A DNA stretch of 64,000 nt from CAYUET01 sp964443875. Its GTDB lineage: Bacteria; Auribacterota; JAFGBW01. Below are positions 50,804 to 60,954 of the stretch, piece by piece. Positions within the stretch are counted from its first letter, which is position 1. Each line of letters starts with the position of its first letter. The position numbers and the translations under genes were made by a program. The notes below the pieces were generated by a model, which saw only the letters and a program-made list of their open reading frames with translations, ran no database searches and had not been told where the DNA came from. The stretch is taken from the NCBI GenBank assembly GCA_964443875.1, contig CAYUET010000011.1, forward strand, positions 31,666 through 95,665, in the 5' to 3' direction.

Positions 50804-52831
50804 CTATTTTCCTGTGTTTGACTTATCCGAATTATGATAGCGGATATATTTGGTTGTTTCATAAATATTCTTACAATGATTCTGCATTTTAGCCGCAATC
50901 TCCGGTTGCAGATCAATCAGATTGTTCAGCGGCTCAGGGGAGTAAATATCATATAATTTTTTATTGGTAAGGTCTTCATTCATGACAAAGTAAAACCTAT
51001 CGCTGACCAGTCCGATTTCATGGATTTTTCTGTGAATAATAGTGAACGCATATCGCGATTCATCAAACCGGGGGTCAAACAGATCCCTTCCCAGGGTTGT
51101 ATTCACATAGGGAACAGACACAAAACCCGCTAAGGTAGGAAGAACATCTACTTCACTGGCAACCTTATCAATAGTTTTCCCTTCCTTCATGATTCCGGGA
51201 GCATAAATAACCAGAGGCACATGATAGTCCGTAAGACCGAGCACATTTTCCCCCTTAACGATATGTTCTGCATTGCGGATAAGCCCGTGGTCTCCAAAAA
51301 ATACAAATATAGTGTTTTTAAAATATTTTTCTTTACTTGCCTGTTCAAAGAAAACACCAAGGCTATGATCAATAAAACGGAAAGAATTGAAATCATCCGC
51401 ACAGAGAAAACCATATTTCTGCACTTCCCTGTCGTCAATATTTCTGAGTTCAAACCCCCTTTTGTCATCTGGAATGGTATAGGGCTTATGATTACCGGCA
51501 GTATGAATCACGGCCACAAAAGGCTTATCCACTTTTTTTCTAAGTACCTCATTGGCCTCTTCAAACAAATGAAGATCACTTATCCCCCACACATCACCCT
51601 TAGGATGAGAATAATCCCCTTCCTCATATAGATTCAGATTGGGGATATTATTCGTAAGAAGTCCCCGGATATTTCCCCAGGTTGCAGATCCGCCCAGAAA
51701 ATAAAATTTATCATGTCCGTAAAAACTGTTGATAATCATGTGCTGATTGACGGTCAAAGGGTTTCTTGTGGAAGTACTGTTGCTTTCCACATCTGGAAGT
51801 CCGGTCAACAGCGTAAAAACAGACCTTGCCGTCCCTCCATGAGGCACGTAATACCTTGTAAATAAAATGGCTTTTTGGGCCATGGCATCAAAATTCGGAG
51901 TGGGATTCAGGGGATTTTCCGACAAACCAGTTTTATAAAACGCAAAAGATTCAAGAAGCACAAATACAACATTAAATTGTTTCGGTTTATCCTCCCGGGG
52001 CGCTATTTCTCTTCTGAAATTAAGGTTCTGTTTGTCTGGCTTATCTATTTTCAGATAATCACACATGGAATCATAATTTCTGGAAACATATTCTCTGTCA
52101 AATTTTACATCCTTATTTTTAAGGGTGTCAGAAAAATATAATATCGGATTCATGGCAAGAACCGAGGCAAATGTATAGGAAGAGAAAAAGGCATCGCACC
52201 AGCGTAGCGGATAATAAGAAACCTTACCATAAATCCCAAATAAAAACAAAACTGAACACACGATTGTCAGACAAAACCTGCTTTTTTTTCCAAGAGGAAC
52301 AACTTCAAGTTTTTGAACTCTGGATATTCTATTTTTGATAAACAACCCATATAAGATAATAAAGATTACCGCTGAAAGGATATAAAGGACGACATGATAA
52401 CTTTCCCATATCATTTCAAGCGAATCATGCAAATTATGAAGAAAACTCAGGCTTGTTGCATCAATCCGGGTATTCCGGAGATAAGCATAATAACCGAAAT
52501 CAGAAATATAAAAAACAGACGTTATAACAAAAATAAACATTAAATAGGAAACCCACAATGACGATTTCAGGGATCGATAGAAGACATTCTGACTCCGGAA
52601 AAGACTCAGAAGGATGAGAGGAAGATGCATGATAAAAACCACGCGCACATCAAATTTAAAGCCGATGTAAAAGGCATTTAACAAAACGTCGGATGGAATG
52701 GCCTGGCTGGATTCATAAAACAGATAAAAAAACAAAAGTCTCAGTCCTGTCAGAGCAGTCAGGTAAACCGCAATATTATAAACGATAAAATTAAAACTTT
52801 TCGGTAAATATTTATTAAATAAAATGTTCAT
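50804..52831 (-). CDS. LtaS/OpgB-like membrane phosphotransferase (alkaline phosphatase superfamily)
   Basis: 675 residues. Five membrane helices in the first ~245 residues are followed by a large extracytoplasmic sulfatase-fold domain: NVVFVLLESFAFYKTG, the likely nucleophile Thr in HGGTARSVFTLLTG, HTAGNHKPYTIP, TIFVFFGDHGL, and LTDYHVPLVIYAPG. Such enzymes transfer glycerol-phosphate or phosphoethanolamine from lipids to envelope glycans or lipids. It overlaps the small membrane-protein gene upstream by 17 bases and ends a three-gene unit with it and the sialidase-like gene. Confidence 0.87.
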   Translation of the reverse strand: MNILFNKYLPKSFNFIVYNIAVYLTALTGLRLLFFYLFYESSQAIPSDVLLNAFYIGFKFDVRVVFIMHLPLILLSLFRSQNVFYRSLKSSLWVSYLMFIFVITSVFYISDFGYYAYLRNTRIDATSLSFLHNLHDSLEMIWESYHVVLYILSAVIFIILYGLFIKNRISRVQKLEVVPLGKKSRFCLTIVCSVLFLFGIYGKVSYYPLRWCDAFFSSYTFASVLAMNPILYFSDTLKNKDVKFDREYVSRNYDSMCDYLKIDKPDKQNLNFRREIAPREDKPKQFNVVFVLLESFAFYKTGLSENPLNPTPNFDAMAQKAILFTRYYVPHGGTARSVFTLLTGLPDVESNSTSTRNPLTVNQHMIINSFYGHDKFYFLGGSATWGNIRGLLTNNIPNLNLYEEGDYSHPKGDVWGISDLHLFEEANEVLRKKVDKPFVAVIHTAGNHKPYTIPDDKRGFELRNIDDREVQKYGFLCADDFNSFRFIDHSLGVFFEQASKEKYFKNTIFVFFGDHGLIRNAEHIVKGENVLGLTDYHVPLVIYAPGIMKEGKTIDKVASEVDVLPTLAGFVSVPYVNTTLGRDLFDPRFDESRYAFTIIHRKIHEIGLVSDRFYFVMNEDLTNKKLYDIYSPEPLNNLIDLQPEIAAKMQNHCKNIYETTKYIRYHNSDKSNTGK

Positions 52832-53420
52832 TTTTTTCTTTTTTTTCCTTAATAATTAGTTTCATAATTAAATAAATTACAGCAATGATAAAAATAACAG
52901 GATCCAGTATATAATCCCATAAATTATCCGATTCAAAAATTCTGAAGATATAACCTGTAACAGCCGCACAAATGCAGACAACAGTCAGATAATTTTTTAA
53001 ATACCAGGCAATGAGCGCAATAGCAAAAAGAAAAATGGAAAGGACTCTGGGATTATATGACATGCCATAGGGATCAACCATGACCAACCCCAGGGCCAGG
53101 GGATAAAAGAAAATCCCTGTAAAAAAAACAAGGCAGGCCGGAAGCCAGGCCTTATCAAATTGAAATAATTTCAGACCGAAAAGGCTGCGCAGAATATAAA
53201 TAGAAATCAGGATCATGGTGGATAGACTTAAATCACCCACAGCGCCCCTCGAATACCCTGCTATATAAAGGCCGTTCACCGGAATCCATGTAATCATGAA
53301 AGCCAGAATAAAGATAAAAAGCCTGAATTTAAAAGTCAGAATTTTTGTAAAGGAAAGGGTTATTGCTGACAGAATAACAGCATGCTCCAAAAGACCGGTA
53401 AGGGATGTGAAAGGGATCAT
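52815..53420 (-). CDS. Six-pass membrane protein of unknown function
   Basis: 201 residues, almost entirely hydrophobic, with about six helices and a basic tail (KLIIKEKKEKNEHF). Motifs seen: MITWIPVNGLYIAGYSRGAVGDLS and VMVDPYGMSYNPRVLS. It overlaps its neighbours on both sides (4 bases and 17 bases), so it is translationally coupled between a sialidase-like protein and an LtaS-like enzyme. I do not recognise the family. Confidence 0.75.
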   Translation of the reverse strand: MIPFTSLTGLLEHAVILSAITLSFTKILTFKFRLFIFILAFMITWIPVNGLYIAGYSRGAVGDLSLSTMILISIYILRSLFGLKLFQFDKAWLPACLVFFTGIFFYPLALGLVMVDPYGMSYNPRVLSIFLFAIALIAWYLKNYLTVVCICAAVTGYIFRIFESDNLWDYILDPVIFIIAVIYLIMKLIIKEKKEKNEHFI

Positions 53421-54586
53421 AATCTGGATTTAATCCAGTTATAATTGAACATCACATGTTTGATCTGCATTCTATTCCATGTATATAAAACATGTATTTT
53501 TTTATCTGTTGAACATAAAATCCACGGATAGGAAAATTCATATTCAACCTTGGGATCTAGAGCAATAGATTCCAGAACATGAATGGTTTTCCAGTTTTCC
53601 CCCCGGTCGTTTGAAACAGCAAGCGAAATAATATTTCTATGATTGGTATTATTCAATACTTTCAAAAATAGTTCATCGGTGAGTTTTATTGTGCAAAAAG
53701 AGGAATTATGGTTCAAAAGAGAAAGGCCTGAAGGTTTTGACCAAGTCAATCCGGAATCATGGGTTTCAGACATGTTTATCAGCCTGTCCTTCAGCTCGCG
53801 ACCGCAATATCTGAAATAACATTTCGCCTCAGTGGGGGTTAAGGGTATTAAAAATGGAGAAATAAGCTCCCTGCCCGAAGAAAGGCGTTTTTTAAAAATA
53901 ATATGACCGGAAGTATCAATGCGCAGCAATTCTGAAAATTTAGCCATAGACTCATGATAAACAGGAATTCCGATACTGCCGTCCTCATACAGAAACGGAG
54001 GATTTTTAACCAGGGTACTAACATTAAAAAAAGGAGTGGTTATCAAACGTTTGGGTTCACTCCAGGATTTCCCTTCATCAGAGGATTTTACATAATTAAT
54101 GGCACTCCCTGACCATCCCCCCACTGAAACACTTACATAAAAAAGCCAGATCGTGCCGCTCTTATCCCTTATCGTGGTCATATTTCCGAGTTTTTTAACA
54201 CTCCTATATAGATACTTTTGTGTATATTCTCTAGTTATTACAGGAATTTCATTGGACCATGAATCGGTTTTGGAATCATATACCGCTGAATAGATCTGAA
54301 CATCCATGGCGCCTTCTCTTGTTCCTCCATACCAGAATGCCCTTATTTTATTTTTGGCAATTTCAATGGCAGCCGCACAATGAACACTTTTGCTGTTTAA
54401 ATGACTTGCAAATTCGGAATCAAAATACGGAATTTCCTTATCATTTTCATTCATTTCAATCACAGGAACAGCATAGGGGCTTATCTTGAAAGAAGGATTA
54501 TTCACATGCAGTTTGTCCTGAAGATAATAAAGAGAATAAAAAACAGTTAAAATTAATAATAAGCTTAATATTCTCTTCATCGGCAT
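53417..54586 (-). CDS. Sialidase-like six-bladed propeller protein (BNR/Asp-box)
   Basis: 389 residues with an N-terminal signal or anchor (about 5-22). Three Asp-boxes are visible: SSDEGKSWSEP, THDSGLTWSKP, SNDRGENWKTI. Early motifs CAAAIEIAKNKIRAFWYGG and TREGAMDVQIY, and FLYEDGSIGIPVYHE, fit the predicted neuraminidase group COG4692. Extracytoplasmic. Sialidase activity itself is not established for this group. First gene of the operon with a six-pass protein and an LtaS-like enzyme, suggesting a role in building or trimming a surface glycan. Confidence 0.82.
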   Translation of the reverse strand: MPMKRILSLLLILTVFYSLYYLQDKLHVNNPSFKISPYAVPVIEMNENDKEIPYFDSEFASHLNSKSVHCAAAIEIAKNKIRAFWYGGTREGAMDVQIYSAVYDSKTDSWSNEIPVITREYTQKYLYRSVKKLGNMTTIRDKSGTIWLFYVSVSVGGWSGSAINYVKSSDEGKSWSEPKRLITTPFFNVSTLVKNPPFLYEDGSIGIPVYHESMAKFSELLRIDTSGHIIFKKRLSSGRELISPFLIPLTPTEAKCYFRYCGRELKDRLINMSETHDSGLTWSKPSGLSLLNHNSSFCTIKLTDELFLKVLNNTNHRNIISLAVSNDRGENWKTIHVLESIALDPKVEYEFSYPWILCSTDKKIHVLYTWNRMQIKHVMFNYNWIKSRL

Positions 54587-55003
54587 TCTATCATGGAAAA
54601 AGGGGTCCTCTATTATAAATATTAAATAATGGCCATGTATTTATCTTTTTAGATGAAAAGTCAATCGATAATTCACTCCAAAGAATAAATAATGTAAAAG
54701 CCTTTAAAAATAAAAAAAATCCCTCATTCTCAGTGTATTTACATGCATTTATAATACATTACAATACAAAATGTTATAAAAATATTTCAAAACCAGAAAA
54801 AGAATAATGAACTTTCCCGAATAGGTATAATCTATGATCCTTATATAATGTCTTTCAATTAGTTAAAATATTTTATCAACATAAAGCCTGATTTTTATAA
54901 AAAACTCGAGCTTTACTATCCAAAAAATCCCTTGCATTAATATAAAAAAAGATTTATTTTAATTAATTTTTAGTTTACAGAAAGGGCATCGGATAATTTA
55001 TTT
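54587..55003. other. AT-rich intergenic region, no gene seen
   Basis: 417 bases between divergent genes with many short A and T runs. It should contain the promoters of the sialidase-like operon and the membrane protein at 55004, but no hexamer pair stands out. Confidence 0.5.
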
Positions 55004-55726
55004 ATGATAAACATATTCGTATATTTATTACCTTTTTTGATTTCAGCATCCCTGCTGCTTACCTACTTTATTTCCCCGGATTTTTACCTCACCTATGTTT
55101 TAAACGGTTTAAACCGGGAAGCTCAGGCCGTCGAAAATATAACTTTTTTCAGCGCCCTGTTTGCTTCTCTCATTCTTTTTAAAAATTCCTATAGCCTCTC
55201 AAAATCAGGCAAAGAAAATCGTGTATCCGTTGCCTATATTTTCATCATCGGTCTCGCCATATTTTTCATGGCAGGAGAAGAAGCAAGCTGGGGACAATCT
55301 TACTTCCAGTGGAAAACTCCCGAAGCTTATGATACCCTTGCCGTGGAAACAAATCTACACAACACGAAACTTCCTCTTCATGCTCTTGGAAATCTTTTTA
55401 TTTTTATCATGTTTATCTTCCTGCCTATTGCTTTTAGAAACAATCTCAAAATATTTTCTGGAATAAATCTTAAAATCTGGGTATTGCCCAACAATGGGGT
55501 TATTTTTTTCATCCTGTATGCCGTACTCTGGAGAAGTTTTAAAAGCACCTTCCAGTACCTCTATACCCGGGACATTCTGGCGACCATACCTTTCTATATG
55601 AACTTTCTTGAACAGATTAATGAACAGAAGGAAATGCTGCTTGCTGTCGCTTTTTTTGTTTATGCCCTATATATTGATTCTGCGGTCAAAAAAGCATCCT
55701 GTGAGCTAAAATCAAAAAACGCATGA
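55004..55726 (+). CDS. Polytopic membrane protein with GEEASWGQ motif
   Basis: 240 residues with about six membrane helices. A conserved-looking motif MAGEEASWGQSYFQWKTP at about 90-107 is followed by VETNLHN at about 116-122. I recall uncharacterised membrane proteins with GEExSWGQ and NLHN in the same spacing, which suggests buried polar active-site residues, but the function is unknown. It stands alone. Confidence 0.7.
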   Translation: MINIFVYLLPFLISASLLLTYFISPDFYLTYVLNGLNREAQAVENITFFSALFASLILFKNSYSLSKSGKENRVSVAYIFIIGLAIFFMAGEEASWGQSYFQWKTPEAYDTLAVETNLHNTKLPLHALGNLFIFIMFIFLPIAFRNNLKIFSGINLKIWVLPNNGVIFFILYAVLWRSFKSTFQYLYTRDILATIPFYMNFLEQINEQKEMLLAVAFFVYALYIDSAVKKASCELKSKNA

Positions 55727-55761
55727 CCTTTCGACCGTCTTCTGAAGATGGTTGCCAGTGA

Positions 55762-56325
55762 TTAATTATTCTTCTCTTCAGTAAAAGAATAGTTGACTAC
55801 CGTCGCATTAATTTTACAGTCCGCGGGATTCTCAGAACGGAAAGTACCCCGGCCAAATATTTTAAATTCCCTTATTATCGTATCTTTTGGATTTAAGGAT
55901 GGATCAAAAGTATTGATTAAAGAAAAAACACCTTCGCCTTTCCAATCAAGATTAGCACGCGTTGAAGAATAGACAGCAGTAACCTTTACCATTAAATTTT
56001 CGAGTGGCTTTGTACTTCTGTTTTTTGCGGTTATACGAACTAAAACTCCATCCGCTGAATGGGAAACAAATTCACTGTTAATATCAACATTAAACCTGGC
56101 TTTTTCCCCGGCTGATTTAGATCGATGTTCTGAATTATCCTTTTTTATACTTAATTTGCCCGCCGTTTCCTTTTCCTCCGGAGTTGCTTCTCGAATCAGA
56201 AAACCACACTCAATACAGTATCTGTCCTCATCCTGATTAACATAATTACATTTAGGGCACGTAACAGCGGCAAAGACAGTTGCAATGAAAAACATGGACA
56301 ATATAAACAATATTGATTTCCTCAT
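55762..56325 (-). CDS. Exported zinc-ribbon protein
   Basis: 187 residues. The signal peptide (1-20) is followed directly by a zinc ribbon, CPKC...CIECG at 23-42, then a charged linker and a beta-rich domain (VLVRITAKNRSTKPLENLMVKVTAVYS) that looks like an Ig-like or CARDB-type fold. A zinc ribbon outside the cytoplasm is uncommon. It starts upstream of nothing obvious and is separated by 43 bases from the symporter gene that precedes it on the same strand. Confidence 0.7.
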   Translation of the reverse strand: MRKSILFILSMFFIATVFAAVTCPKCNYVNQDEDRYCIECGFLIREATPEEKETAGKLSIKKDNSEHRSKSAGEKARFNVDINSEFVSHSADGVLVRITAKNRSTKPLENLMVKVTAVYSSTRANLDWKGEGVFSLINTFDPSLNPKDTIIREFKIFGRGTFRSENPADCKINATVVNYSFTEEKNN

Positions 56326-56368
56326 TTTTTCTACCTTCCAAGTTTTATATCCATTTTCAAAATTATAA

Positions 56369-57991
56369 TTAAATTTCTGGAATCTCTGCCTTCTCTTTAA
56401 TTTTAAATTTAAAATTTCCTTCCCCTTCTTTCTTTAAATTCAAATCACCTCTTAACGGGACTCCTTTTTCAAAAAATCCAGCAGCAACTCCGACAACTAT
56501 AATAATCGAAGTTCCGGCAACAGGGATCATGAACTCATGCCAGGTGAACCGGATATTTTCAAACCCTCCGGGCATTGTGAAGCCAGGGGCTATATTCTGA
56601 ATGATCATTACAAACGAATTGAGGGATACGGTCATCCAGAGGATAGCCAAAGTCCCTGCAACAATACTTATGATAGCCGCGCGGTTGCCTGCCCTCTTAG
56701 AAATGATCCCCAGCAGGAACAACCCCAGCATGCCACTCGCGATAATTCCCGCCAACGCCCACCAGGCGTCAAGCACCTGTTTGGCCTGGATCATAGCAAT
56801 GGAGATCAGCACCCCGATAACACCTGATAACAGGGTCACTGACCGGAGTACAAACATGGACTCACGCTCTGAGGCTTTAGGTCTGAGATATCGCTTATAG
56901 ACATCACAATGAAAAAGGGTGGCAATACAGTTAAAACTGGAATCCGTTGCAGCCGCACAGATTGAAGCCACAACCAGCCCCCGGATCCCGGCAGGCAGCT
57001 GAGTATAAATAAAATGCGGAAACACACTGTCCGCCCTGATCCCGGCAGGCAGAAGACCAGGCTGTGTTGTATAGAAGGCAAAAAGAGCTGTCCCCATAAG
57101 GAAGGTCATCGCTGCGAGCGGGATATACATCAGAGTTCCAACCCAGATGGATGCCTTGGCATCACGGTCAGAGCGTGCTGTCGCATAGAGCTGAACATAA
57201 GTCTGGTTTACTCCGAAATTCTTTACATTTTCCGCAAGGGCATAAAGAAAAACAACAAGAATTGTCGCCTTAAGGAATGAAGGATCCGTGCTTCCAAGAC
57301 TGAACTTATCGTAATCAAAGGCCACATCAAACACCTGCCCCGCCCCCCCCGGCATTTTTATCAGAATCATAACGAGTGACACCACCATGCCGGTGGCCAA
57401 TACAATACTTTGAACTGCGCCTGTCCAAATGGCTGTGCCTGTGCCGCCAATCAGCGGAAATAAAGTCATCACCATCCCTACCCCGATAATGATGGCGATA
57501 AGTCCTCCCTTATCGACAACAGGGTTCAATCCAAATGCAGGCGCAAGGGCTATTGCAAGGAGATAAGTCACCACTCCGGTTCTGGTCAGCTGCAGCACAA
57601 TGAAACATAAAGTGGAGTAAGCCCTCGCCCATGACCCGAAGCGATGCTCAAGATGGGTGTAAGCCGATACCTCACCGCTTTTGCGATAAAACGGTACGAA
57701 CACCCAAATCCCGATCATTGCAGCCACAGGTAAAGCAAAACAAAATACAAAGGGGTTCCAGTTGTCTGCATAGGATTTTCCGGGATTCGCCAGAAAACTG
57801 ATGCTGCTCACAAACGACCCAAAAAGGGTAAGCGCCAACACCCACCCCGGCATGGCCCGGTCCGCAGCCATGAACTGATCACTGTTACGGGTTCTCTTTG
57901 CGGTCCAAACACCGAACCAGGTCAATCCCACAAAGTAAAGTGCCAAAACCGAATAATCCAATACGTTAAGCCCTGGAATTATATTCTTCAT
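56369..57991 (-). CDS. Sodium:solute symporter (SSS family)
   Basis: 540 residues with about 13-14 membrane helices. Landmarks of the SSS/SGLT fold: the first helix YSVLALYFVGLTWFGVWTAKR, RAMPGWVLALTLFGSFVSSISFLANPGKSYADNW, GGTGTAIWTGAVQS, and the helix-8 Na-site stretch RGLVVASICAAATDSSFNCIATLF. It imports a small solute, possibly a sugar or organic acid, with Na+. The substrate is not readable. No obvious partner apart from the zinc-ribbon gene downstream. Confidence 0.93.
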   Translation of the reverse strand: MKNIIPGLNVLDYSVLALYFVGLTWFGVWTAKRTRNSDQFMAADRAMPGWVLALTLFGSFVSSISFLANPGKSYADNWNPFVFCFALPVAAMIGIWVFVPFYRKSGEVSAYTHLEHRFGSWARAYSTLCFIVLQLTRTGVVTYLLAIALAPAFGLNPVVDKGGLIAIIIGVGMVMTLFPLIGGTGTAIWTGAVQSIVLATGMVVSLVMILIKMPGGAGQVFDVAFDYDKFSLGSTDPSFLKATILVVFLYALAENVKNFGVNQTYVQLYATARSDRDAKASIWVGTLMYIPLAAMTFLMGTALFAFYTTQPGLLPAGIRADSVFPHFIYTQLPAGIRGLVVASICAAATDSSFNCIATLFHCDVYKRYLRPKASERESMFVLRSVTLLSGVIGVLISIAMIQAKQVLDAWWALAGIIASGMLGLFLLGIISKRAGNRAAIISIVAGTLAILWMTVSLNSFVMIIQNIAPGFTMPGGFENIRFTWHEFMIPVAGTSIIIVVGVAAGFFEKGVPLRGDLNLKKEGEGNFKFKIKEKAEIPEI

Positions 57992-58131
57992 AAAACTCCA
58001 TATAGTATTTCACAATCCTGCAGAAACCAATCCGTTTTCTTTCCGGTCACGCAGTAAACGGATAGACCAAAAAAATTAATTTAGCAAAACACCTTCCCCC
58101 CAACAAGCAGTTTCAAATTCAATATTACCGT

Positions 58132-60954
58132 TTATTTTTCTTTTAATCCCCCTTTCTTAATCACCCTCATCGAATCAAGCCTTATTCTTGAAAGCTTAAG
58201 ACATTTCTCCAATGCAGACTGCTCCGCTTCACATGACTTCTGGGAATCCTTAATTGTAAGGAACTTCTGTTGGCTCAGGAAGCACAATCGCGCCTTCTCT
58301 TTTTCCAGCAGGGTTCTCATAGAATCCATTGCTTTTGTAATCAAAAGCTTTACTTTCTCTTCTGCAATCAAAGATCCTGCCTCAATCATTCCATGAAGAA
58401 ATTCAGAAAGATCTTCATACCCCGATGAAAGCTCAGAAGCTTGAAGATTCCGGAGGTCTGTCAGACGTTCCGGGGGATAATCTTCAGTAACGTCAGAATT
58501 CTCTCGATTGATCACAAACCGAAGCGGTGTTGGGGGTAGAAAACGATTTACCCCAAGGTGAGGCGGCGCTATACATTCAGCAACAAACAATAACTCGATT
58601 ATAAGTTCATTTTCTCCGCTTTTATCAGGCAGATAGCCAAAGGCGGCAGTCCCCTGCTCGGAGGACAAAAAAAGATCCAGAGCATCCTTAAGCATCGGAT
58701 GATCAATCGTGACAAATTCTATTTCTTCTCTGTTTACTGCCGTCTTGCGATCAAAGGTAATCACCGGACGTTCATTCCTCGGTAACGGAAAATCCGGATC
58801 AGTTACATAATGGGTAATCAATGCAAATTTTTTAGCCCCTGCATCCTCTATTTCAACACCATAATATCTAAACAAAGACATGACTATGGCTTCCGACCTG
58901 CTTTCCATGTCAAGGGCCTGAATTTCATCGATAATTTCCTTTGACTTCCGGGGATCAAAGGAATGAAGTTCAAATAGTTTATCCCGGGCATTCAAATGAA
59001 GATCGGATAATTCCCTGCATTTTTGACGGGTATCCCTGATAAGCGTTTCCCGTTCAGAAGTCACAATCTTCACAGAGTTGCATAACGCCATAATTCTTGG
59101 ACGCATAATTTCATAGACCCACCCCGCAGCAGGAACATTCTGTTGAAAACAATCCAGGCCTTCATGATACCATCGGCAGACCACTTCCTGAATAGTATTT
59201 TCAACAAATGGAATATGCAGGTGAATATTTTCCCGCTGGCCAATCCTGTCCAGCCTTCCTATACGTTGCTCCAGAAGCTCTGGGTTAATGGGCAGATCAA
59301 AAAGCACAAGGTGATGACAAAATTGAAAATTTCGCCCCTCGCTCCCGATTTCACTGCTTATTAAAAGGGAAGCTCCCTGCTCTTCACTAAACCATGCTGC
59401 ATTGCGGTCACGCTGCAGAATCGACATCTCTTCATGAAAAATAGCGATGTCGATTTTCCGTCTGGACTTAATGGCCTCCTGCAGGGCAAGAACTTTTTCT
59501 TTTTTCGAGCAGATGATAAGAATTTTTTCATCCTGATTATTTTCAATCATTTCCTTCAGCCAGCTCACACGCGGATCATCCTTTTTAATGACAACAGGCA
59601 TGGAGCCAATCCCCGCGTCTGCAAGAAATTCATTTATGCACTCCTCTCTGCTCTGACTGTTTCCGGCAAGAGGGGCAAGATGAACCAGACGTTTCGGAAA
59701 ACCGGAAATATTTCTGCGTGTATTACGGAACATGATTCTCCCTGTCCCTAAATAATCAATGATCTGGTTCAGGGTTAAGAAAAGGGATTGTGCGGTTGAA
59801 TCCATCGCCTCTATGCCGGACACCGCGTCCAAAAGTGATCCGGGAACTTCAAATTTATGCTCAGGGGAAAAAGAATTTTGAGAATTCTTTTCCATTTCTT
59901 CTAAAGCGGTATGAATAAATTCATAGACCCTCTGAAACATTCCCAGTTCCTTCTTATAATCACCAAAATTCGCATAACGTTCCGGATCAAGAAGATGCAA
60001 CCGTGCAAAATGAGCTTCCTGTCCCATCTGTTCAGGGGTTGCCGTCAATAACAAAAGCCCCTTCACGCGTTCCGACAATTGCTGTATAAAATCATACGCC
60101 GGTGTATTCTGCTGCAAATGATGCGCCTCATCGACAATCACAAGATCCCAATCCGCGTTGATAGAAAAATCCCTGAGAACAGAATCACTCTCAAGCAGAG
60201 CTCTATTACAGATCCCCAGTTGATCCGATAAAAAAGGATTATCTCCCGGAGCAAAGTCCGCCAGATATTCCGACGAATAAATCCGAAACGTAAGATTAAA
60301 ACGACGAAGCAGTTCCACAAACCACTGATGAATCAGGTGAGGAGGAACAAGTATCAGAACCCGCCTGATTTTGCCTGTTTCAAGAAGCCGATGCATGACA
60401 AGACAAGCTTCAATGGTTTTGCCAAGGCCGATTTCATCCGCCAAAAGTGAGCGAATAACACGCCGGGAGGTTATGGCATCCGCAATAAAAAGCTGATGAG
60501 GCAGAAGGTCAATTCTTCCGCCCACATAGCCGCGAACCGGAGATTTCAGAATATCCGCATGAAATTGCAGGAGAGAAGCCCGAAGATTGAAGGTTTCCAT
60601 GGAATCAATCAGACCAAGAGAAAACCGTCTTAATGGCGTTAATGAGCTTAAGGTATCCGAGAGAGACGTTTCAGAAACAGAAACCAGACCACATCGGTAA
60701 TTCAGGATACCATCCGCCCCCTCTTCAACGGATGAAATCTTCAGTGGAATGCCCTGCGCATCATGAATAGTATCGCCTGGCTTAAAAATGATTCTGCGTA
60801 AGGGCGGATCATATTGAGAATAACGCCGCACAAGATTCTGAGCCGGAAAAGAAATATCCATAAAGCGTTTATCAACCCCTTCAACAATTCCAAGCCCCAG
60901 CTCGGGTTCTGTCTCACTGATCCATCGTTGACCTTTGATTATTTTTGTATTCAT
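58132..60954 (-). CDS. rapA: RNA polymerase-associated SNF2 helicase RapA
   Basis: 940 residues. N-terminal GQRWISETEPELGLGIVEGV is the RapA Tudor-like signature. SNF2 motor: DEIGLGKTIEACLVMHRL (Walker A), VDEAHHLQ, LLLTATPEQM, then the second lobe with LLISSEIGSEGRNFQFCHHLVLFDLP and LEQRIGRLDRIGQ. The C-terminal region includes the RapA-specific part. It recycles stalled RNA polymerase after transcription. Length is close to the usual ~970. Confidence 0.94.
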   Translation of the reverse strand: MNTKIIKGQRWISETEPELGLGIVEGVDKRFMDISFPAQNLVRRYSQYDPPLRRIIFKPGDTIHDAQGIPLKISSVEEGADGILNYRCGLVSVSETSLSDTLSSLTPLRRFSLGLIDSMETFNLRASLLQFHADILKSPVRGYVGGRIDLLPHQLFIADAITSRRVIRSLLADEIGLGKTIEACLVMHRLLETGKIRRVLILVPPHLIHQWFVELLRRFNLTFRIYSSEYLADFAPGDNPFLSDQLGICNRALLESDSVLRDFSINADWDLVIVDEAHHLQQNTPAYDFIQQLSERVKGLLLLTATPEQMGQEAHFARLHLLDPERYANFGDYKKELGMFQRVYEFIHTALEEMEKNSQNSFSPEHKFEVPGSLLDAVSGIEAMDSTAQSLFLTLNQIIDYLGTGRIMFRNTRRNISGFPKRLVHLAPLAGNSQSREECINEFLADAGIGSMPVVIKKDDPRVSWLKEMIENNQDEKILIICSKKEKVLALQEAIKSRRKIDIAIFHEEMSILQRDRNAAWFSEEQGASLLISSEIGSEGRNFQFCHHLVLFDLPINPELLEQRIGRLDRIGQRENIHLHIPFVENTIQEVVCRWYHEGLDCFQQNVPAAGWVYEIMRPRIMALCNSVKIVTSERETLIRDTRQKCRELSDLHLNARDKLFELHSFDPRKSKEIIDEIQALDMESRSEAIVMSLFRYYGVEIEDAGAKKFALITHYVTDPDFPLPRNERPVITFDRKTAVNREEIEFVTIDHPMLKDALDLFLSSEQGTAAFGYLPDKSGENELIIELLFVAECIAPPHLGVNRFLPPTPLRFVINRENSDVTEDYPPERLTDLRNLQASELSSGYEDLSEFLHGMIEAGSLIAEEKVKLLITKAMDSMRTLLEKEKARLCFLSQQKFLTIKDSQKSCEAEQSALEKCLKLSRIRLDSMRVIKKGGLKEK

